The notes: generated by a model from the letters alone, not told the origin. A stretch of 64,000 nucleotides of DNA from Trichostrongylus colubriformis (GCA_963978905.1 OZ022260.1:36721326-36785325), one strand, 5' to 3'. Shown: positions 40,355-52,847, counted from the first letter of the stretch. A program made the numbers and translations.

Positions 40355-40528
40355 AGGCCGCGTTCACACTTTGCGCCGGCATGGCGTGGCTGCGTTCACA
40401 AGCAGTGAGGCAGAGTGGCAGAAGGAGTGCAGGGGCGACGCAGGCGACGAGACAGGGTGGAACAAGTGGAGATGCAGAAACATGCAGCCACACCCTGCCG
40501 AAGGCACCGCAAAGTGTAAACGCGGCCT
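40355..40528. mobile_element. MITE, GGCCGC...ACTTTGCGC family, long form
   Basis: Ends AGGCCGCGTTCACACTTTGC and GCAAAGTGTAAACGCGGCCT are inverted. The interior (AGGCAGAGTGGCAGAAGG...ATGCAGAAACATGCAGCCA) is homologous, in opposite orientation, to the element at 47350-47522. The ends match the two perfect hairpins. Confidence 0.85.
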
Positions 40529-40586
40529 AACCCTCCACCTTCCGTGGGTGGTCAACACGAATCTAAACGCTTCTTTTTCGTTTTTA

Positions 40587-41253
40587 TTGGGTAGTCTAAA
40601 AAGTTTTTCGTATTTTTAAATACCGCTTTTTCCCTCCAAACTGCTTTCCAGCAATCTCTTCTGTACATACACATGTAGTACGAGTCCATACGCATCTATA
40701 GGTATTATTGTTTTCCATTTCCCGGACAACCTTTTTCGGCAAAATAAACATATCAAAGGTCAACCTCATTTTCAATACAAAAATTTTTCTTTGAAAGGCG
40801 TTAGACAGGCAATGTAAAAGGTGATAATCCGATGGAGCAAGATCATGGCTATGAGGTGGATGGGGCAGCAGTTTTAATCCAAGCTCGAGAATTTTTTGGC
40901 GAGTCACTTTTTCATTAGTGGGAAGACTTGCCAAAAAATTGCCTCGCCAAAAAATTCTCGAGCTTGGATAAAAATCGCTGCCCCATCTACCTTATAGCCC
41001 TGATCTTGCTCTATCGGATTATCATCTTTACCTTTCCCTGTCTAACGCCATTCTAAGAAAAATTTTTGTACTGAAAATGAGGTTGGCCTTTGATATGTTT
41101 ATTTTGCCGAAAAAGGTTATTCGGGAGACAATAATACCTATAGATGCGTGTGGACTTGTACTACATGTGTATGTACAGAAGAGATTGCTGGAAAGCAGTT
41201 TGGAGAGAAAAGCGGTATTTAAAAATACGAAAAAAACTTTTTAGACTACCCAA
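40587..41253. mobile_element. Second mariner-derived foldback element
   Basis: Inverted ends TTGGGTAGTCTAAAAAGTTT and AAACTTTTTAGACTACCCAA are each flanked by TA (40585-40586 and 41254-41255). The arms (about 320 bp each) are about 90% alike by eye and meet near 40910-40940. The minus-strand arm (40596-40934) encodes a degenerate mariner transposase C-terminus (TRQKILELG ... HDLAPSDYHLL); the plus arm carries the same, more broken. End sequence and protein differ from the 30161-32115 foldback, so it comes from another mariner family. Confidence 0.88.
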
Positions 41254-41328
41254 TACATATATTATTGGGAAAAGAGCCATTTTTGTGTGAATTGATTAAT
41301 CTATTTTAGCTAAACAGTTACTTTCAGG

Positions 41329-44300
41329 ATGTTCAGTGATGATGACGATTTTAGCGATGACCTGCTAGAGATAGATAGTTCGTCTAATTCCATGCCGGCG
41401 CCGGCCGGAAATGCGGAAGAAGAATTTCGTGAGTTAATAAAGCAGCAGGAAAGGATTCAGAACGAAATGAAACGAGTGGATGAACTGGCTAAGCAGGTAC
41501 TATTTGCTTTTTGAGGTTGTGCCCGTCTCTCATTATCGGACAGCATAGTAAAAACAGTTTTGAACGTATTACAGGTCAAATTTGCTCTGGAACTACAGAA
41601 AGCGATGCTCGATTGCTATTCGAATCGTGTATCTTCACTTCCGATTGAGACGCAGCTAGAAGTTAGTGTAATGTAGTACGATGTAATGCCACATCTTTGT
41701 GTTCCACTTAAAGGGGTCTATCTGAAGGCATGGGGTTTATATCAAGAATTCATAATCCGCGTTGTGAAATCTCAACAGAGATCTCGAACTATGTTGAAAA
41801 CCCTCCGAAATTGCATCCGTAATCATTAGTGCAAGGACTGGTTGCAACACGTAGAAATCTAGTAAACGGACGCGAAGCGGTCAGCATTTTGCACGTCTCG
41901 CGTACGCGCCAGTATGTGACCGCCTTTCCGGCTGAGTTATGTGAAAGCGTTTGATTTTGGCAAAGCATCTTCAATAGCACTTTGGTTTTTCCAGGTTATA
42001 TAAGCAAAAATATTTCAGTTAAGGTCCCTATCGTCTGGATCGTTTTTGATCGTTTTCTCAATAAGGAATAATACAGTGAGCGAGCTCGTAGGCTGGACAA
42101 TTACTGCCAGTGTTGTGCCGTCAACGTTTACCGAACGGAGCACGAGTACGATTTCATATTAGCAATACTTTGTCTTGGACACAGTTTTTACTTGTTCGCT
42201 TCAAAATTGCTTTTTCAGATGTAAGATCCTTTTCTCAAAGCATTGCTCTGGAGACTCTATTACCTGGAGAGGAATTTTCGTCAGAACTATTTTTCCCTCA
42301 ACCTCAACTCCAGCTGCCTGTAGTCATTCGATTGAGCCTTACAAGGTAAGGTTCAGATATTTCAGAGGTGGATGGTGAGTCCGGTACTTAGAAATATGCA
42401 ATGACTTTGCTCTAACACGAGCGAACCGCTTTTCTGGGTATTCGTTAATGAGGGCGTTCGGTGTGGGAGAATCTGTAGTCGTCTGCCAGTAATTATGATC
42501 AACCTCACTGATAGACGTCACTAAGTACAAGCTACGATCTTATTTACTTTCATAAAGTCAGATTATAAATCAGAATCGAGGAAATTTTCTAAGAAAGGCC
42601 CCCGCCCCAACCCTATGTCGGTGCTACCTGTCTGTCAGTATACTCAAGATGTCTCCCTAAATAAGAGGAAAAATCTCATTCGATATTTCAAGCATTGCTA
42701 CATTGAATGATTGCGGTTTGACGACTTTTCATGGAGATCGCTCTCGTCCGTTCGAAAATCACTCCAGAAGAAGTGATCATCGACGATTGCTTGCAGGTTT
42801 TTCTGCAGTGCGACCCTCCTATTCTCCAAGCCAATGTGGGACCCTCTCTTCTCATACTAGACCCCGCGTCAAATATTGGTTCTTCCACTGCTAAAAAACT
42901 ATCGAGCAACATAAGCCGAAAAATGGACTAAAATGCTGAAACTAATAGCTGAAAAAACAACATAAGCTGAGACAAAAGTTAAATAAAATGCTAAAACAGA
43001 TAGCTGAAAACACAAATACCTGAACATCTCCGCTTCAGACTCTTTTTTTCGAGCTTAACTACAATGACCAGCTACAGGGTCGCAATCTTCGCCTTGTATC
43101 TTCCTCATTTTGAGCACTGATGAACGATATTTCAGGAAATTCATCATAAGTAACGAAGCCGAATGCGTCATAGTCGAACTGGACTCTGAATACCTCTCCT
43201 TGAGAGACTTACTTCATGCAATGAAGACGCTGCCACTGTCAGACAATGACGAGGATCGATCAACCATTATGGGTGTGAGTTTTACTGAATTTCCATGATT
43301 AAGTTCTTTTGTAGCTGGCTCAACGCTTTTACGCTTTTATAACTCGAAGTCGATGTCCGTTGATCAGACGATTTCCTAGGGTTCGTTTATTATATACCGC
43401 TAATTCATATGGTATGTAACCAAGAATGGGGCATTAGGCGCTGTTCGCGGCGATTGCACCAACGCAAGCGGTGTGGCGCGCGCCACGTGCATCGTGTGCA
43501 CACTGGCGACGACCCATTCTCGAATAGTGTGGCGAATGGCCCCTTCTCGTCTTACACTCATACCACAACAGTTTAATATAGCTGTGAAACAAGAAGTAGG
43601 TCTGCCCTACTTGCGATCGCCCAATCGTCACACGCCTTTTTTCGCGTACTCGCCCGAACCACCAATTGACTGAATCGTCAACACTGGTCATTGATGCAGT
43701 TCAAATGGCGAATTTTGCATCACAGCGTTTGAATATGTTCCATGCTTGATTTCTCTTCCTTGACCACATTCTCTATCTTCCTTTTACAGCACGTTTACGT
43801 TTACGCATCTGGTCCCCAGTATCGAAAGCTTCCAGGGTTTCGGTAAAATGCTGCTGCTATTTCTGAGGAATAATGGGTCTGTTGTTACGGACTGTGCTTA
43901 CAAAACGAAATTCATGCGGGTATTTACTGAGAAAAGTCCTAGACGCTTGGCAGAAAGCCATTCACAAGCTAGTGGTATAATGCGGAAGGAGGGAAAAACT
44001 CACCAGCGCGCGCATGCGACGCGTGCTGTTGACGTCACAGTCACCGCGCAGCGCGACGGTGTGCGATGGCCAGCTCTACAAACATTGTGCTTCAATGAGA
44101 GTGACCTCGCTGTCACTTCACCAAAGTCTTAAGGTAGCTGGCACTTTTCTACTCTGTATCTCCCTGCATGAGTATACATCGGACGAAGCACGCGTAGTTC
44201 TTTGAAACTTCTAAATCATTGGGCAGAGGTGAAACCTTGCGGTAGTCACACCGATAAAGGTCAGCTCTCCCAGCTGTAGTATGTCTGTTAAAGCAGCAAA

Positions 44301-46354
44301 GTTCGCAGCAGTATTAGGTACCGCCCCCAGTGTATTAGCAAAGTACCAACAAAGTTGCCCTCATTTAAGTGCAATGGTAAGACCACAGCCCATGGTTCAC
44401 CGTCGCGCCGCGCGGTGGCTGTGACGTCACCGGGCACGCGACGCATGCGCACGCCGGTGAGTTTTTCCGTGGGGCCGTATAATGCCCACTATGTTTCGCT
44501 AAGACTTTCAACAAATCATTCTACTTGAATTCAAATTAGAAGTTGGGTCCAATGAACGACAGCTGTAGAGTCTGCTGAAGTATTCAGTGAAGGTAAAGGA
44601 GGCGGAGATGAGCATAAATCGGGTAATGGGTTTAAAAAAGCGGAGAATGTGCACTCAAAGACAGTGTTAGGGGTAATGTGGGCAATGAAGAACTCCTAGA
44701 GTGAATCATCCAAATATCCGCCTTAATTAACATGGTCAGCCTCCTGGGGCACGACTCGCCGAACAGTGACAGAGATAAAAATATGATAACAAAGTGATAC
44801 TTGTGTTATGTTTATTACATGGCAGGCATGTATAAGGCCAGATGGCCCAGGTGAACAATAAAACAAAAAGATGTTAAAACGCAAAAACTAAGGTGAGATA
44901 CAATAGGCGAACGGTAAATGCATCATGAGGGAGAAATCATATATTGAGCATTGAAGGAAGGGGAGTCGGCTAGACTATCACTGGAGAGTACGGGCAAGAT
45001 AAGATTTTAGAATTCTTATGGATGTGGGGAGCGGACTTTGCTTAGTCAACCGTTTGAATATTGAACCAGCACGATTTACAAAGAAGTGTTGCCTGAGTGT
45101 GGAACGAGCTGCAGTGAGGTTTATTTTATTACAACTTCCTCTGGTAATTGATGGCAAGAGTTGGAAGAAATTAGAACCCTGAACCTTGGCCTGACCATTG
45201 AGGATTTTACTGACCATGACAATGTCATTGACTTTCCTCCTAGCTGTAAGTGTCTTCAAACCTAGTGCTTGGTTTCGGGCCGACGAGTCGGGTACTGATA
45301 GGTTAGAAAAGCCATAGCAACGGAGAAACAATTTGCGCGTGAAGCTATTTTGCACTGCCTCTAGTCGCTTTATAGAGGAGTGCTTTGATGGGTTTATCAT
45401 ATCATATCATCGCCATATCCATCGGAATTGCGTGGTGCTCGGTGTTAGCTTTCGTGGTGAAAACGCTCACTGGTCAGTATCAAAGATTGAAATGAATGAT
45501 ACAACCGATTACCCCTAGCACTGCCTTTCAAGTTCCGTTTGATGCTAGATGTCTAAGTTGTTTGCAGAATTTCACCCTGCGTCTGCCATGTTGCCTTGTG
45601 GACCTTCTCAGCGGCTGTCCCGACGACAACGATCCCGCGAATGTGCTACGGATTCTTTTGCCGAAATACCGATTTCGTTCTCTACCTAACGATACATCAT
45701 CAACAGATGCGTTGCTTGTTCTCGACTCCAGCCAGAAGCACGAAGTAGGGATAACTGTCTCCAAGGATCGTTCCTGGTTCACGGTTTGTGTATCCCTTCG
45801 AGACGCTGCTCTACGTGATCGTCTACGACAGGCTTTGCAATTATATGTCATTCATTTGTCGTCACGAATTTTAAAACGCCCTTCATCGAATTCTATATCA
45901 GTTGTTGGTTGTCGAACAGTAGATGAGTTGTTCGATAGTGCCGTGTCGTCATTTTCAACGTGATCTCATACTTTTGAATATATTTTTGAAAGATTTTGTT
46001 ATACGACACCGGAGTGCGAGTTGAGATAAGAAGCACTGCAGATGAACCCGGAATCGTAAAAGTAGTCAATATGCACTGGATCTACTGGGGTACAAGCCGG
46101 TGCTTATGTCCCTATTTCCATTTTCTCCAATGTCTAGTCACTTCTTTTGCCGCTCTCAGGGAAGATATCCGTCTGCAGTCTTCGACTAGCTCCAGAAGAC
46201 CCGACAACGATGGTGCACGTGTATCGGATCATTTCATACTGTCGTTTTTTACAATCGAACATTTTTCGTACAAAATTGCAAGTTTTGCAGCATTTTATAT
46301 ATCGTTCGGAAGAGATTTTCCTGCTCTATAAAAAGCGTTGTTCAGTTTTTGAGT
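41329..46354 (+). CDS. Unidentified multi-exon gene, coiled coil plus beta-rich regions
   Basis: I do not recognise it. Well-supported exons: 41329-41496, 41575-41661, 42019-42145, 42219-42345, 43136-43274, 43790-43842 and 45519 to about 45960; likely further exons are 43039 to about 43097, 46007-46091 and 46161-46354. Phases agree for the first four and for 43136 to 45519; the joins across 42346-43135 and after 45960 are unresolved. The product starts acidic (MFSDDDDFSDD), then a charged coiled coil (EEEFRELIKQQERIQNEMKR), then likely beta-sandwich segments (FLIVFSIRNNTVSELVGWT; ALETLLPGEEF). A remote FANCB/FAAP100-like fold is a guess only. TTTCAG directly before the first ATG may be a trans-splice site. 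The intron after 43842 holds a MITE and a LINE fragment. Confidence 0.6.
43976..44485. mobile_element. GC-rich MITE with about 100-bp inverted arms
   Basis: Left arm GTATAATGCGGAAGG...GGAAAAACTCACCAGCGC and right arm, read inverted, GCATTATACGGCCCCACGG AAAAACTCACCGGCG. Both arms contain a TGACGTCA palindrome and a CGCATGCG core. No coding capacity. It lies in the intron 43843-45518 of the unidentified gene. Confidence 0.8.
44790..45400 (-). pseudogene. 3' fragment of a non-LTR retrotransposon (LINE)
   Basis: Minus strand 45400-44978 encodes 140 residues typical of the end of a LINE reverse transcriptase ORF (SSIKRLEAVQNSFTRKLFLR ... LGLKTLTARRKVNDIVMVSKIL). The rest of the reverse transcriptase and the endonuclease are missing, a 5' truncation. 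The 3' tail (GGCCATCTGGCC ... ATGTAATAAACATAAC) is like those of CR1/jockey-type elements. The gene-like open frame is intact over this stretch but cannot act alone. Confidence 0.8.
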
Positions 46355-46429
46355 AGGTTATGATGGTGCCAATAGGCTTGGGTTCAGGCTGGCGAAGCAG
46401 TATATTCAGAAACACTATATTTCACATAA

Positions 46430-46980
46430 GAGAAATCCGCCTATCATGTGTCCCTTACTTAGCCCCGACCTCTTCTGGAATTTCCATTATCTGGTCTGGA
46501 ATTTCCAATATCTGGTTGATCAAGAAGTTGCGTCGTGTTCTTTTTCTAAAATTCTTTTTTCGAAAGCACTCACGTTTACTCGAAATGAATTTCTGAAATC
46601 CCCTGCGCAGCATTGCTTCATGAAATTTTTTCTGCTCTTTCAAAAAATGTGCATCGATTTTGTTTTGGCTTCGATTCATATTGAAATTTAAAACCGTGCT
46701 ATAAGGGTCCACTTGAGATTATTTCACATTTTATTTTTTCAACAGCAGGCCAAGGGATCCGATCAATGATGTTTCAACATCCCTGCTCACTACCTCTTCT
46801 TAACAATTCACCACCGGTTGAGAAAATTTTCTTGCCTTGATTCGACGAAATTGTCTAAAATCATCGAGTTGTGGTGGCAAAACCAAATCTGAAAAAAAAG
46901 CGACGCGACTTTTCAAGCAACCAAGTTTTGGAGCTGATAGAAAAGATCGGGGCTAAATACGAGGCACATGATTGATTGAT
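46430..46980. repeat. Weak inverted repeat downstream of the unidentified gene
   Basis: CTATCATGTGTCCCTTACTT at 46441 with TAGCCCCGACCTCTTC is matched inverted by GATCGGGGCTAAATACGAGG near 46947 followed by CACATGATTG. The arms are about 40 bp. Likely a decayed small element; the AT-rich interior has no clear gene. Confidence 0.45.
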
Positions 46981-47200
46981 TTTTTTCGGAGTGAATGATA
47001 ATGTTTTAATTAATCCCCAGTGCGGTCAGTTTTGGTCGACTAGACTAACCACTTCGCCAGTCTAAAAATTTAGACTTTGGATTTAAACTTCGGCCACATA
47101 CGATGCACAGAAAAAGAGCATCTTATTTTGTAGAGCACAAGAATCTCATCAAATAATTCTCGTTTGAAAAAAACGACATTACTTGTGGAATGGACCAATA

Positions 47201-47928
47201 ATGCGGATTTTCATGGCGTCAGCTTGGAGAAGCCTCATAATGTCTTTGGTTTTTCTCATCGTGTTTCAGCTCTTTACAACTATCGATCCGTTATGGAAAG
47301 CTTCTCACTTTTGCAATGCGGACAACGTTGCTGATCAAGGTTAGCACCTTATGCCGCGTTTATACTTTGCGGCGCTGACGGCAGGACCTGGCTGCGTGTT
47401 TATGCGTCTCCGTCTAAGCCATCCTATTTCATCGTCTGCGTCGTCTCTGCACCTTCTCCCGTGCCACTCTGTCTCGCTGCCTTTGAACGCGAGCGCTGCC
47501 GGCGCAAAGTATGAACGCGGCTCCATGAGTCCACATTCTTCAGTCTGATTGATACCCAAAGTTTCACAGATTGCAAGGGTAAAAAAAGGAGGCCGCAACT
47601 CAGACCAGATTTTGGTAAGTATGATTGCTCCAATGATGAGAGTAACGAGAGAAATGTGACTCTTTTGCCTCCCCCCATATTATATAGCTCTGCAATTGAA
47701 GGCTGTAACAAACTGGGGCATTCGATGGTTAGCTCGCTTCATCCATGTGAGAAGCGAAGCACACTCGAAAGCACGTTTTCATGTCTTCAGTTTGGCCCAA
47801 GCCAAGCCGTTTTCATGTCGTGTAATATAGGCCACGCCTGTCTCGCTTCTGGTTGTCCGGAACGGTCATGGCACATCTACGGTTGGTACGATCAAACTTG
47901 GCTTAAGCTGAGCTATTTTCCACTTTGA
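47201..47928 (+). CDS. Hypothetical small cysteine-rich protein, secreted or membrane-anchored
   Basis: No family recognised. Exon 1, 47201-47339, starts ATG and encodes MRIFMASAWRSL then a hydrophobic stretch (IMSLVFLIVFQLF), like a signal peptide or anchor, and ends at a GTTAGC donor. Exon 2, about 47566-47626 (after TTTCACAG, before GTAAGT), is basic (CKGKKRRPQLRPDF). Exon 3 begins near 47703 and is Cys-rich (GCNKLGHS, HPCEKR, FSCLQFG, MSCNIGHACLASGCPERSW), open to the TGA at 47926-47928. Phases agree. An alternative is that exon 3 splices at TACG|GTTGGT into sequence at 47968-48120, which is open in all frames. Intron 1 holds a 173-bp MITE. Confidence 0.5.
47350..47522. mobile_element. 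MITE, GGCCGC...ACTTTGCGC family, long form, reverse
   Basis: Ends ATGCCGCGTTTATACTTTGC and GCAAAGTATGAACGCGGCTC are inverted; the interior is the reverse complement of the 40355-40528 element with moderate divergence. It sits inside the first intron of the small cysteine-rich gene. Confidence 0.85.
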
Positions 47929-48179
47929 CGGGAAGGCGACGATGAATTGGTTAACTGACATCCTTAGGGCCTCAAGGGCACCACGAGCGATTTGGACCTA
48001 TTCGTAGATGTGAAGGTAGAGGTGCTAATAGGTCTGGATTTGCGCCATCTGTATCACTGGACATGTTGGTGCAAAGGACAAGTCCAGCCATGGCCTCTTC
48101 ACCACTATCCGTGGGTACTTGACCACTCACACCATCGCAGGGCTGCGATAGGAAGCCTGAACATCAACATTTAGCCCGA

Positions 48180-51100
48180 AATGCGCTACGCGTCATTTGC
48201 TTGAACTCCGCATGTTCACTTACAGTGAACTTGTTTTCTAAGTTACTGTATGTCGTAATACCATCGTGTTACTTTTAAAGACTCCTTCAGGGGCTTTAGG
48301 GGCAATTTTAGCATATTACAGAATAATTGTGGCATATGAAAGTCGAGGTGATTGGTAGTGTTACAATATTGAAAGAGAGGAATAAACGAGCAGGAACCAG
48401 ATATCTCCGTCTCACCCCTCCCCTTTCGCTTCCTCTGCATTACTAGCCGCAGGGGGTAGATGCATACAAGCGAGGGGCCAAGTGTTCGAGCCGTGATCAT
48501 TGTCGCGCCCCTGCAACAACATGCTCGGCGTATGCGAGACAGCGTGGCTGCAACACTGAGTGGTCGCTATAACTACCACAACGCGCGCTTTTCTAACGGG
48601 AGTTTCGCCGCAGATAATTTTTGGACCGGAATTTTCGTACACAGGGAGTAAGACTTCCCGAATCTCATTTTCTGCTTACCCCTTGGTGGTGCCTTTACGA
48701 CTATGTATTTGTAGAGTACGCAATCGAAGCCATATCCCAGAAATGTAGATAATGTTGAACTTAAGTATCGTATAAGTTCCCTGGTTGACCTTGTTAGCAT
48801 GCCCGGAGCGAGATACCCTGACAGATTGAATTTCCCAACGCGAGCTACTCTCTCGATAGAGCTGATCGGTCCCAGGCGAGCTCTCGTCACGCTAAGTGCT
48901 CACAGCCATATGTACACACACACATAGTAGATCTATGCAGCTCATCAAGATTCGGGGAAAATTCGTAATTCGGGCGGAACTGACTGAAGGAAGACATGTA
49001 CGTCGCAGGCTAATTGCATTCGAACGAGCTCTCACCGCTTGCAATATGTACGTGTGAGAAAGCGGATGAGAAGGCGAACAAGGAGCAAGCAATCCAATTC
49101 ACAGCTTCCCCATTTCGTTCCCCCGTACACAACACTCGAACAGCACTTCCCCCGTCGCTGTTGAGTCTTCTCCGTACCGGGCAGCAATTGGCTGGGGTCA
49201 TCACTCGGTGTCATTTTTTTTTTCAGGAGAAAATTACTCACATTCGATCACACCACTATACGACAGGACAGCCTTCAACCATTGTGTGAGAAAGCCCCCC
49301 CCCCGCGCCTGTCTCCTGTCCTGCTGGTGCCAGATTATTCACATTACTCATAAATCTGTCGCTTTTAAAGATAAGAGTCGCACACGCATCATTGCAACAA
49401 AAAACGCACTTAATGTCTCTCACCAAGTGCCCTTCACTGTGAATGATGTGCAGCACTATTTTCTCCCGGTTCACTTATAGGGGAGAGGGAGGCAATTTTT
49501 TGTCCGTCACTCAGAACATCCTCCACCCATTTACCCGTTCTGTGTCGAATTTCATTAGTCATGATGGCAGCTGGGCAATTCACCTTCGTTCACCGTCGTG
49601 GTTCTCTCTTTCTCATCAGCCCTTCGATATCTACAGCCATGATTTCTAGTTTTTCACAAACTATTTTGTAGTTCTAAAATAACCTATCAGGATGAGAGTG
49701 ATAGGTAATCATATATCAGTACCTTTCGAAGGCGCCAAGCATTAGACTTTCATTCCTGATTGTGGAGGTCTTTGTATGAGTTGGAGCTTATGAATTTAAC
49801 GCATTGGAGCAAAAAGTTACGCAAACAGTTCCTTTCTGCGTCTCTGATGGCGGCGGACGACGGGGCGGGCATTCACTTTGAGGCCCCGTCACCTCGGCCA
49901 CCTCTTCGAGGAGCTGTATCTTAGCCACATTCTCACTTTTTCGGGTGAAACCTTGCGTGCGGCTTTATTAAGCGAATACAACATTGAGATCCGATCGATT
50001 TCCATGTTTAGGCTGCGAGCATGCTTAAAACTAAATATTCGATGTTATGCTTAGAAAACTGTTTTATGCAGGATCGTTTCAGTCACGATGCTGATCTATT
50101 AATCAGCTGAACAATTCGTGTGGCATCTCAATAAGTGAAGGTGACACTTTTCGTTGATATCTAATCTTCTTTTGTTTTTTTGAACACCACGCTGTCGTGA
50201 AAGTATGAACTGAAATGCTTTTGTACATAAAAGAGGCCATTGAGCACTATGATAACCACTTATGGAAGTGGTAATGCGGCCAAACCGGTTTTGTCTGGTT
50301 TTTGCCATTCGGCTACGCGATCGAGGTCATCTTGAATCTCAGTGGAAAGTTCTCATATTTCAAAAAGTAGTCAGCAAAAAGGGATGAATCTTACCATGAG
50401 AGCTGTTGTAACTTAGGATGATGTGATGTATCAGGATGAGGCGCCAGTACAACCTTCACAGTCCATGGATCGATTCCGACCAGTGCCAGCCGAGCCTTCG
50501 TATCTCCGAAGTTGCATAGTTGATAGTGGACTTGTATAAAAGATAAGCACGCATTCAATAAGTTTTCAACTGAAATCCGTGTAACTCATCGCTCAGGTCA
50601 ATGAGTGAAGGTCGGGTGCGTGGCGTATTCTGTAAGAGCTCTAATCAGCTCTTGCAGTTCTTTTATGTGGCCATGAGTGCCATTTATCTTGCAATATTTT
50701 ATTCGTATGAGGTTTCGGAAGAATGCCATTTTGATTTTTTTGCCGTTCGAGTGGTTATCGGTTCGAGCTCGGTTAGGATGACTACAAAGGCAATTAGTGT
50801 GTTACGTTTCTGTCACTTAAAACGATGCTCTAAAAACCAGATGAGGTGAATGCTCCTCATCAAACTATATTCACCTCATCTGACAGTCTCGCTCCATGTC
50901 TTAGAAAATGGCCGATCCGTATGAAATTGCAGCTTTTGAAAGTCACTAAGGCAGCGAAGAGAATGGATATGAAACGGTTCACTAGAATTATTAAAAATTG
51001 TTATTATCAAAGGGACATTATCCAAAAAAGATTGGTTTATTTACCTAAAGCCACCCCACCTAAAATCTCAGTGGGGGTGGAGACGGTGGTTTTCAAAAAA

Positions 51101-52847
51101 AAACTTTCGGTTCGCTAGAAACCTGTAGCCGGGGCTGATTTGACATTTTTCGAATATTTTGCTTCAACGAAAAGCAGCAGAGCAAGGATACTACGAAAAA
51201 TCTGGCGTAAAGTCACACCCCTGTCGACGCAGGCATGGTTTATTGCATAGCATGTGCTAATGTTATGTGCATGTGTATGTGTAAGTCACTGGCCATTAGT
51301 TTTTTTTTTTAGAATTGCAATAATGTTAAGCTTATTACCGCGAATTATCTGCTTTCTGAACCTTCGATCTTCGTTTAGTATTAAGCACTTAGGTAAAATT
51401 TCCAAAAAATGGCCAAATGTGGAACTAAGAAAAAGTTAATCTTAATTACTGAACTTCTTCTGCTGTGCCAACGAGGTTGTTAGGTGGAATATGATGGCCT
51501 GACTTTTCGACTAGATCGTCTTCCTCAAAGGCCCCCAGAAGAAGTTCTAACACAATATCGATGCCGAGGTTCTATGAAGAGAGAAGTTGGAACTTAATTA
51601 CTGAATTAGCTCTCCACATTGTCTATCCCTAAGAGATGTAAACACTGTATCCAACCTTCCTTACTGATAAGTTTTGAGTAATATCTAACATTCGATTTTT
51701 GTTCAGAATTCTATCGTCTTAGCCACTTAATCGTTTGTAGAACCTGCAAAATGGATATGCTTTGGAATAAAATAAATAATATGAGTACATAAATGAAAAT
51801 AAGGGTTTGAGACGGCTTAGTGACAGATGGCGCGCACTTCTGTTTCCTCTTATTTTCACTCCCTCTCATTGTCATGTCCTGAACGAGCGTTATAAAACCG
51901 TAATTCTTGAAAATAACATTCCAACAATGGGTGAGGAGAACCTCTCGCTAGATGCACATGGCATTTTAAGTGGATCAATCAAAGCCCCCGAAGTGGTAGG
52001 GCTCAGTAGAAACCGCAAAATATTGATTCTGTACTAACAGTGAACGGATACGAGTACAATCGGTTTCGTTCGTATCGCCACAACAAACACGTAGTGCACC
52101 TAAGCGTTCCGTCGCACACTATTTCTGAGATTCCAGTCAGATCTTCAAGCTTGATTGATCCGATCTCATACGAGTCCATCGTATTGCCCAGTAATGTTAG
52201 TGAATCCTGTCTTTTCGTATTTTCTTCAGTCTCTCTGTTCCTCTGGCGTAATCCTTTCATTTCTGTTCATTTACCTGTCCAGGTAATCCTTTTTATAGTT
52301 ATTATTTGATTTTTATACATCTGAATGATCTTGTCTTCGTGAATGTTGATACTGACTTTAGTAGTGTTGTAACGATTGTAATAAGTTATTTGTTCATTGA
52401 CTATGCCAAATTGAAAGCCATGGTATGAGGAGTTTGGGGACATGTAAGCAAAGATTATGAAATATGGCTGCTGAGGTGCTTAGTAGTACGAAAGGGGAAA
52501 ACAGAATGAAATGGCCAAAAAGCCGAGAAATAAGTGCGCCTTTCCCACCGATGTTTTCGAGAAGGGCGGGCTACATTAAAAAAGGGGCGGGCCATGTAAA
52601 AAATGCGGCATCCGTAAAAAAAAGCGCCTCATCCAGAATTTAAGACGCTTCTTTCGCTGGGAATTTCGCCACACCTTGTCTTCTAGCCATAAATGCCCTA
52701 GTCTCCATTTGAATGACTCACCTAATGAGAACCTCATCATCCACAACTTCCATCACTGTTGTAAAGACATTCCGTGCGATAGAACAATTCTGCGAAATAA
52801 TGTGTAACTCTGATGGAACATTCTGATCCACATTATTAACTCTATTG
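48180..52847. other. 4.7 kb without a supportable gene
   Basis: Open frames on both strands are short and mutually overlapping. A small hairpin (CAGATGAGGTGAAT ... ATTCACCTCATCTG) lies at 50838-50882. Sequence 49855-50000 is a half copy of the long-TIR MITE (listed separately). Plus 50601-50849 and 51807-52037 are open but show no motif. Confidence 0.45.
49855..50000. mobile_element. Half copy of the long-TIR MITE
   Basis: GAGCTGTATCTTAGCC, ATTCTCACTTTTTCGGGTGA and GCGAATACAACAT match the right halves of the copies at 52848-53286 and 56985-57356. The left half is missing or too diverged to see. Confidence 0.65.

Noticed and set aside
40364..40558. Open frames across 40364-40619 on both strands
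   Set aside because: They are translations of a MITE and its ends, not a gene.
34400..46354. Operon of VPS35L and the unidentified gene
   Set aside because: They are on the same strand but about 1.5 kb apart with two mobile elements between; nematode operon spacing is usually around 100-400 bp.
46455..46712. Minus-strand basic frame of 85 codons
   Set aside because: Overlaps a decayed inverted repeat, and its Lys/Arg/Phe-rich composition mirrors an AT-rich strand; no acceptor or donor fits.
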